64,000 nt of DNA, from the NCBI GenBank assembly GCA_017502305.1, contig JAFVVG010000024.1:1-64000 (forward strand). Reading direction: 5' to 3'. Below are positions 60,447-64,000 of this stretch, in pieces; the first letter of the stretch is position 1, and each line of letters begins with the position of its first letter. This DNA is from Clostridia bacterium (GTDB taxonomy: Bacteria > Bacillota > Clostridia > Christensenellales > Aristaeellaceae). Under the pieces are notes generated by a model that did no database searches, was not told the DNA's origin, and was given only the letters and a program-made list of their open reading frames with translations. The translations under genes and the position numbers were made by a program.

Positions 60447-60719
60447 GGGGGCTGGAGAAATTTTCTTTTGAAAGAGGCAAAGAAGGACGCCGGTGCAGGG
60501 AAATCCTGCTGCCGGTGACTATGCGTTTCTTGTCGGGTACTATCTGGCTGGAAACAGAAGCCAGATTTTCCTGTTTTGTGAATAATAACCATAAAAGAAG
60601 GGTTCACTGCAGCATGATGTCATAAGTTACGAAAACGTTAGAGTGGAAATAGTTGTCACTTTGCGCACGTTTCTATCACAAAAATTGCATCTTTCACATA
60701 GTATCAAGCAGGATTTGCA

Positions 60720-60748
60720 TAGAACTGGGAGAACAATAACTCTATAAT
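60720..60748 (+). promoter_or_regulatory. Promoter of the 60805 ABC operon
   Basis: TAGAAC, 17 bases, TATAAT (60743-60748). The weak -35 suggests an activator. Confidence 0.5.
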
Positions 60749-60804
60749 GGATTTATGGTATTCTGGTTATCAAGCAAAATATCACACATGTAAGGGGGAG
60801 GATT

Positions 60805-61737
60805 ATGACGGATCTTCGTCGTGCCCGTCGAGGCGTCATGTATTCCATTTTACAGAACTGGCGTCTGTATGTGATGCTGCTTCTGCCGGTTGCCTTCTAT
60901 ATCATCTTCTGCTATAAGCCTATGATCGGTGTCGGCATTGCCTTCACCAAGTACAACCCTGTAAAGGGCATGTGGGCCAGCCGCTGGGTGGGCTTTGACA
61001 ACTTCAAGTTTGTTATGAAGATGCCCGACTTCCCTGTGGCCCTGGGCAATACCCTGCTGCTGAACTTCATGGGCCTGATCGCTGGCTTCCCGGTTCCGAT
61101 CATCCTGGCCATCATGCTCAACGAAGTCCGCTCCATTAAGGTCAAGAAGCTCTCCCAGACGCTTTTGTACCTGCCTCACTTCCTGAGCTGGGTTATCATC
61201 GGCGGTATGGTGCTGCAGATCTTCGCCCCCACCACCGGCGTGGTGAACGCCACCCTGCTGAAATGGGGCTGGATCGACCAGAACGTTCCCTTCCTCACCG
61301 AAGGCTGGCCCTGGCGCATTACCTACACCCTGGTTGGTGTGTGGCAGTCCATGGGCTGGGGCACGATCCTCTATCTGTCTGCCATCACCGGCATCAACAT
61401 GGAGCTGTTCGAGGCCGCCAAGATCGACGGCGCCAACAAGCTCCAGCAGATCTGGCACGTCACCCTGCCCGGCATCCGCTCCACCATCGTGGTGCTGCTG
61501 ATCCTGAACGTGGGCCAGATGATGAACATCAGCTTCGACCGCCCCTACATCATGGGTAACACCCGCGTGCAGAACTACTGCGACGTGCTGTCTACCTTCG
61601 TGTATCGCGCCGGTATTACCAACTCCAAGTTCGACCGCGCTACTGCCATCGGCCTGTTCCAGTCCGTGGTTGGCCTGATCATGGTTGGCACCGCCAACTT
61701 CGTTACCAAGCGCCTCGGCGAAGACGGTATCTGGTAA
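60805..61737 (+). CDS. Carbohydrate ABC transporter permease (LplB type)
   Basis: 310 residues, with GGGGGAGG before the ATG. Six helices and the EAA loop LFEAAKIDGANKLQQI. First gene of a permease-permease-binding-protein operon without ATPase. The divergent malQ makes alpha-glucan oligomers a possible cargo, though this permease class usually carries plant-wall oligosaccharides. Confidence 0.91.
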   Translation: MTDLRRARRGVMYSILQNWRLYVMLLLPVAFYIIFCYKPMIGVGIAFTKYNPVKGMWASRWVGFDNFKFVMKMPDFPVALGNTLLLNFMGLIAGFPVPIILAIMLNEVRSIKVKKLSQTLLYLPHFLSWVIIGGMVLQIFAPTTGVVNATLLKWGWIDQNVPFLTEGWPWRITYTLVGVWQSMGWGTILYLSAITGINMELFEAAKIDGANKLQQIWHVTLPGIRSTIVVLLILNVGQMMNISFDRPYIMGNTRVQNYCDVLSTFVYRAGITNSKFDRATAIGLFQSVVGLIMVGTANFVTKRLGEDGIW

Positions 61738-61752
61738 GGAGGTGGATGAAAA

Positions 61753-62664
61753 ATGACGACTGTAAATCCTGCTCAGCCCATTAAGATGAAAAAGGAAAAG
61801 ATCTGGACCGGTTATCAGATTGTGCTGGCCATCTTCATCCTGGGCGCCTCCCTGATCTGCCTGCTTCCCTTTGTGAACGTTATCGCCGTTTCCTTCTCTT
61901 CCAAGTCTGCCATTCTCCGCGGCGACGTCGGCTTCTGGCCGGTGGAGTTCACCACCATGGCCTATCAGGCGATCTTCAACGATAAGTCCATGATGCAGAG
62001 CTTGTGGTATACCGTGGGCATCACCGTGAGCTACACGGTCATCGCCATGGTGCTGACGATCCTCATGGCTTATCCCCTGACGAAGAAGCGCCTCAAGGGC
62101 CGCAAGTTCTTCAACCTGATGGCGCTGTTCACCATGTATTTCTCCGGCGGCACCATCCCGATCTATCTGAACATCAAGGAGCTGGGCATGCTGGATACTG
62201 CCTGGTCCCTGATCATCCCCGGCGCGCTGTCCACCTATAACATGATCATCCTCAAGAGCTTCTTCTCGGCCCTGCCCGAATCTCTCGAGGAGGCTGCCAC
62301 CATCGACGGCGCCAACGATTTCCAGATCCTGTTGCAGATTTATCTGCCCCTGTCCCTGGCTTCCCTGGCTACCCTGACCCTGTTCTATGCCGTTGGCAAG
62401 TGGAATAGCTTCCAGGACGCCCTGTACTACATCACCAGCCGTTCCCTGCAGCCCCTGCAGCTGAAGCTGTATAACCTGATCAAGGGTTCCCAGGCGGTGG
62501 ACGTGGCCATGATGGAAGGCGGCGCCTCGACTGTTGCCACCAGCGTTTCCGAGTCTATCGAATCCGCTACCATCATCTTCGCCACCCTGCCCATCCTGGT
62601 GGTGTATTCCTTCGTGCAGCGTTACTTCGTTTCCGGTGTGACCATCGGTGCTGTGAAGGGCTAA
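61753..62664 (+). CDS. Carbohydrate ABC transporter permease (YtcP type)
   Basis: 303 residues, AAGGAGG upstream. Six helices and EAA loop LEEAATIDGANDFQIL; C-terminus VQRYFVSGVTIGAVKG is typical. It lies 15 bases after its partner permease. Confidence 0.91.
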   Translation: MTTVNPAQPIKMKKEKIWTGYQIVLAIFILGASLICLLPFVNVIAVSFSSKSAILRGDVGFWPVEFTTMAYQAIFNDKSMMQSLWYTVGITVSYTVIAMVLTILMAYPLTKKRLKGRKFFNLMALFTMYFSGGTIPIYLNIKELGMLDTAWSLIIPGALSTYNMIILKSFFSALPESLEEAATIDGANDFQILLQIYLPLSLASLATLTLFYAVGKWNSFQDALYYITSRSLQPLQLKLYNLIKGSQAVDVAMMEGGASTVATSVSESIESATIIFATLPILVVYSFVQRYFVSGVTIGAVKG

Positions 62665-62675
62665 TTACAACGTAC

Positions 62676-62695
62676 TTTACCGCAGGTGCGGTAAA
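62676..62695 (+). other. Hairpin between permease and binding-protein genes
   Basis: TTTACCGCA / TGCGGTAAA with an almost closed loop and no T-run; more likely an mRNA processing or stability element than a terminator. Confidence 0.5.
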
Positions 62696-62721
62696 AATAT
62701 AATCAAAGGAGAGACTTAACC

Positions 62722-64000
62722 ATGAAAAAGACTCTGTCCCTGATCATGGCGCTGGTTATGCTTCTGAGCATGATCAGCATCCCTGCCTTCGCTGAGGAAG
62801 AGGGCTGGATCACCCTGCGCGTGGAAGCTTACGACCGTTCCATCGCCGGCTTCAACGTGGAAGACTGCTGGCAGCTGAAGTATGCCCAGGAGCACTTCGG
62901 CAACCCCAACAAGATCAAGCTGCAGTTCGTGGCTGTGCCCCGCTGGACTGAGGGCGACGTTCTGACCACCCAGCTGGGCGGCGGCACCGCTCCCGACATC
63001 TGCATGACCTACAACGGCGGTCTGGTGAACGAGTATATCACCTACGAAGGCCTGTGGAAGCTGGATGACCTGCTGGATCAGTATGGTCCCAACATCAAGG
63101 CTTTCCTGGGCGATGAACTGCTCAAGTTCGGCCAGCAGGACCAGGATGGCGACGGTGTGAAGGAACAGTGGTTCCTGCCCGCCCGCCGTCTGGACGTATC
63201 CAACGTTGGCAACTTCATCCGTAAGGACTGGCTGGACAAGCTGGAGATGGAAGAACCCACCGATATCGCTTCCTTCACCGAGTATCTGCGTGCTGCCAAG
63301 GCTGCCAATCTGGGCGGCGAGCGCACCATCCCCATGCAGTTCGACCTGTATGAGTCTGATCCCCTGTACAACGTCGTTCGCTTCATCGACGCTTTCATTG
63401 ACTTCAACCAGGTTACCGCGGAAGACTGGTATGCTTATTCCGGCCTGCACGAGATGCTGCCCGGCTCCAAGGAAGGCTATCGTTGGCTGAACACCCTGTT
63501 CCATGAGGGCCTGCTGTACGAAAACTTCGACATCAACGACGACCAGGCTACCGACTCTGCTCTGATGAACGGCTACTTCGGCTTCTTCTCCATGCAGCCC
63601 GATCAGCCCTGGCGTACTGACAAGAACTACCAGAAGGAAATGGAAAAGGCCGTGGAAGGCGCCTGGTGGACCTCTGTCAACTGCTTCAAGAACGAATCCC
63701 TGGGCAAGCACCTGCACGACGTGTACGCTGCTAATGGCCTGAGCGTCATCCTGCCCAAGACCAAGGACTCCAAGGAAGAAGTGGCCATCGCCGCTATCAA
63801 GTACATCGACTGGATGTGCCAGCCCGAGAACATGTTTGCCCTGCAGAACGGCGTGGAAGGCATCAACTACCTGGCCGTGACCGCGGACGGCATTCCCACT
63901 CAGGTTCAGTCTGCTGACGCTGTGCCGGACGAGCACAAGATGCACGCTGGCGACATTTGCTTCATCGCCAATGGCCTGTACTATGGCTCCGACGAGAAGA
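62722..64000 (+). CDS. Sugar ABC transporter substrate-binding protein (partial, runs off the window)
   Basis: 426 codons are visible without a stop; the C-terminus lies outside. AAAGGAGAG precedes the ATG. The signal peptide MKKTLSLIMALVMLLSMISI then PAFAEEE ends at an AxA site with no lipobox Cys. The mature part starts ITLRVEAYDRSIAGFNVEDC and includes TQLGGGTAPDICMTYNGGLV and FIRKDWLDKLEMEEPTD, typical of large oligosaccharide-binding proteins. The ligand is unknown. Confidence 0.88.
   Translation, partial: MKKTLSLIMALVMLLSMISIPAFAEEEGWITLRVEAYDRSIAGFNVEDCWQLKYAQEHFGNPNKIKLQFVAVPRWTEGDVLTTQLGGGTAPDICMTYNGGLVNEYITYEGLWKLDDLLDQYGPNIKAFLGDELLKFGQQDQDGDGVKEQWFLPARRLDVSNVGNFIRKDWLDKLEMEEPTDIASFTEYLRAAKAANLGGERTIPMQFDLYESDPLYNVVRFIDAFIDFNQVTAEDWYAYSGLHEMLPGSKEGYRWLNTLFHEGLLYENFDINDDQATDSALMNGYFGFFSMQPDQPWRTDKNYQKEMEKAVEGAWWTSVNCFKNESLGKHLHDVYAANGLSVILPKTKDSKEEVAIAAIKYIDWMCQPENMFALQNGVEGINYLAVTADGIPTQVQSADAVPDEHKMHAGDICFIANGLYYGSDEK

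Larger units (their letters stand above)
60375..60804. other. Divergent control region between malQ and the 60805 importer
   Basis: 430 bases without a convincing gene. The malQ promoter lies at 60446-60418 and the importer promoter near 60720-60748. Two operator-like sites (60400-60415 and 60629-60642) share an AAAACGTTA core when read in the same direction. The middle part (about 60450-60620) holds only short, unsupported open frames. Confidence 0.6.

Noticed and set aside
1-64000. tRNA or rRNA genes, insertion sequences, prophage or replication origin
   Set aside because: I looked through the intergenic stretches and saw no cloverleaf, rRNA segment, transposase motif, terminal inverted repeat with target duplication, or DnaA-box cluster.

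Overview
The window looks like chromosome of an anaerobic, spore-forming, Gram-positive bacterium of the Clostridia. It is GC-rich, with strong AAGGAGG ribosome sites and TTGACA-N17-TATAAT promoters. It encodes spore-coat CotJ-type proteins, pyruvate formate-lyase with its activase, signal peptidase II, and several sugar ABC importers of the LplB/YtcP type. The gene content suits a plant-fibre degrader of gut or rumen; the exact genus cannot be read from the sequence.

Layout. (1) 1-1110: start of a Tat-exported protein, divergent from a LysR regulator. (2) 1156-13415: a fructan locus with intracellular GH32, sugar-binding lipoprotein, two permeases, LacI regulator, fructokinase, an anchored three-module binding protein and an anchored LamG-GH32 enzyme. 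Three TGAAACGTT-type operators tie it together. (3) 13421-20852: housekeeping genes: ANT-like nucleotidyltransferase, rluD, lspA, DUF5665; a cysteine-rich CotJA-CotJB fusion with CotJC; and a VanY-like carboxypeptidase, pyruvyltransferase and histidine phosphatase operon. (4) 20911-28152: rpsB-tsf, a kinase-like and Nudix pair, an MFS protein, a second Nudix hydrolase and an amino-acid ABC importer. (5) 28205-39950: a GH120 beta-xylosidase, then a 9.4-kb pectin-type operon (ABC importer, ATPase, five small membrane proteins, GH105). (6) 39940-51297: AraC regulator, a second MsmK-type ATPase, an MGH1-like glycosidase, an AraC-controlled ABC importer, a carboxylesterase and an MFS protein. (7) 51294-58756: ECF sigma with its anti-sigma factor, then a ZTP riboswitch controlling pflB-pflA-GH5, then GH43. 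(8) 58767-64000: malQ, divergent from another ABC importer cut off by the window end.

How it works together: polymers are cut outside or at the cell surface, and oligosaccharides enter through importers. Three of the four sugar importers have no ATPase gene beside them and probably share the MsmK-like ATPases at 36530 and/or 40834. Intracellular GH32, GH105, GH120, GH43, GH5 and an esterase finish degradation, and sugars feed mixed-acid fermentation through pyruvate formate-lyase. Strong terminator hairpins sit inside several of these operons, usually just before the ribosome site of the next gene, and probably set expression ratios.

The most interesting items are the CotJA-CotJB fusion with tandem cysteine repeats, the anchored GH32 with NEPH in place of the usual NDPN motif, its three-module partner protein, the five accessory membrane proteins of the pectin importer, the ZTP riboswitch on pflB, and a perfect 22-bp hairpin competing with a second hairpin after the 33196 binding-protein gene.
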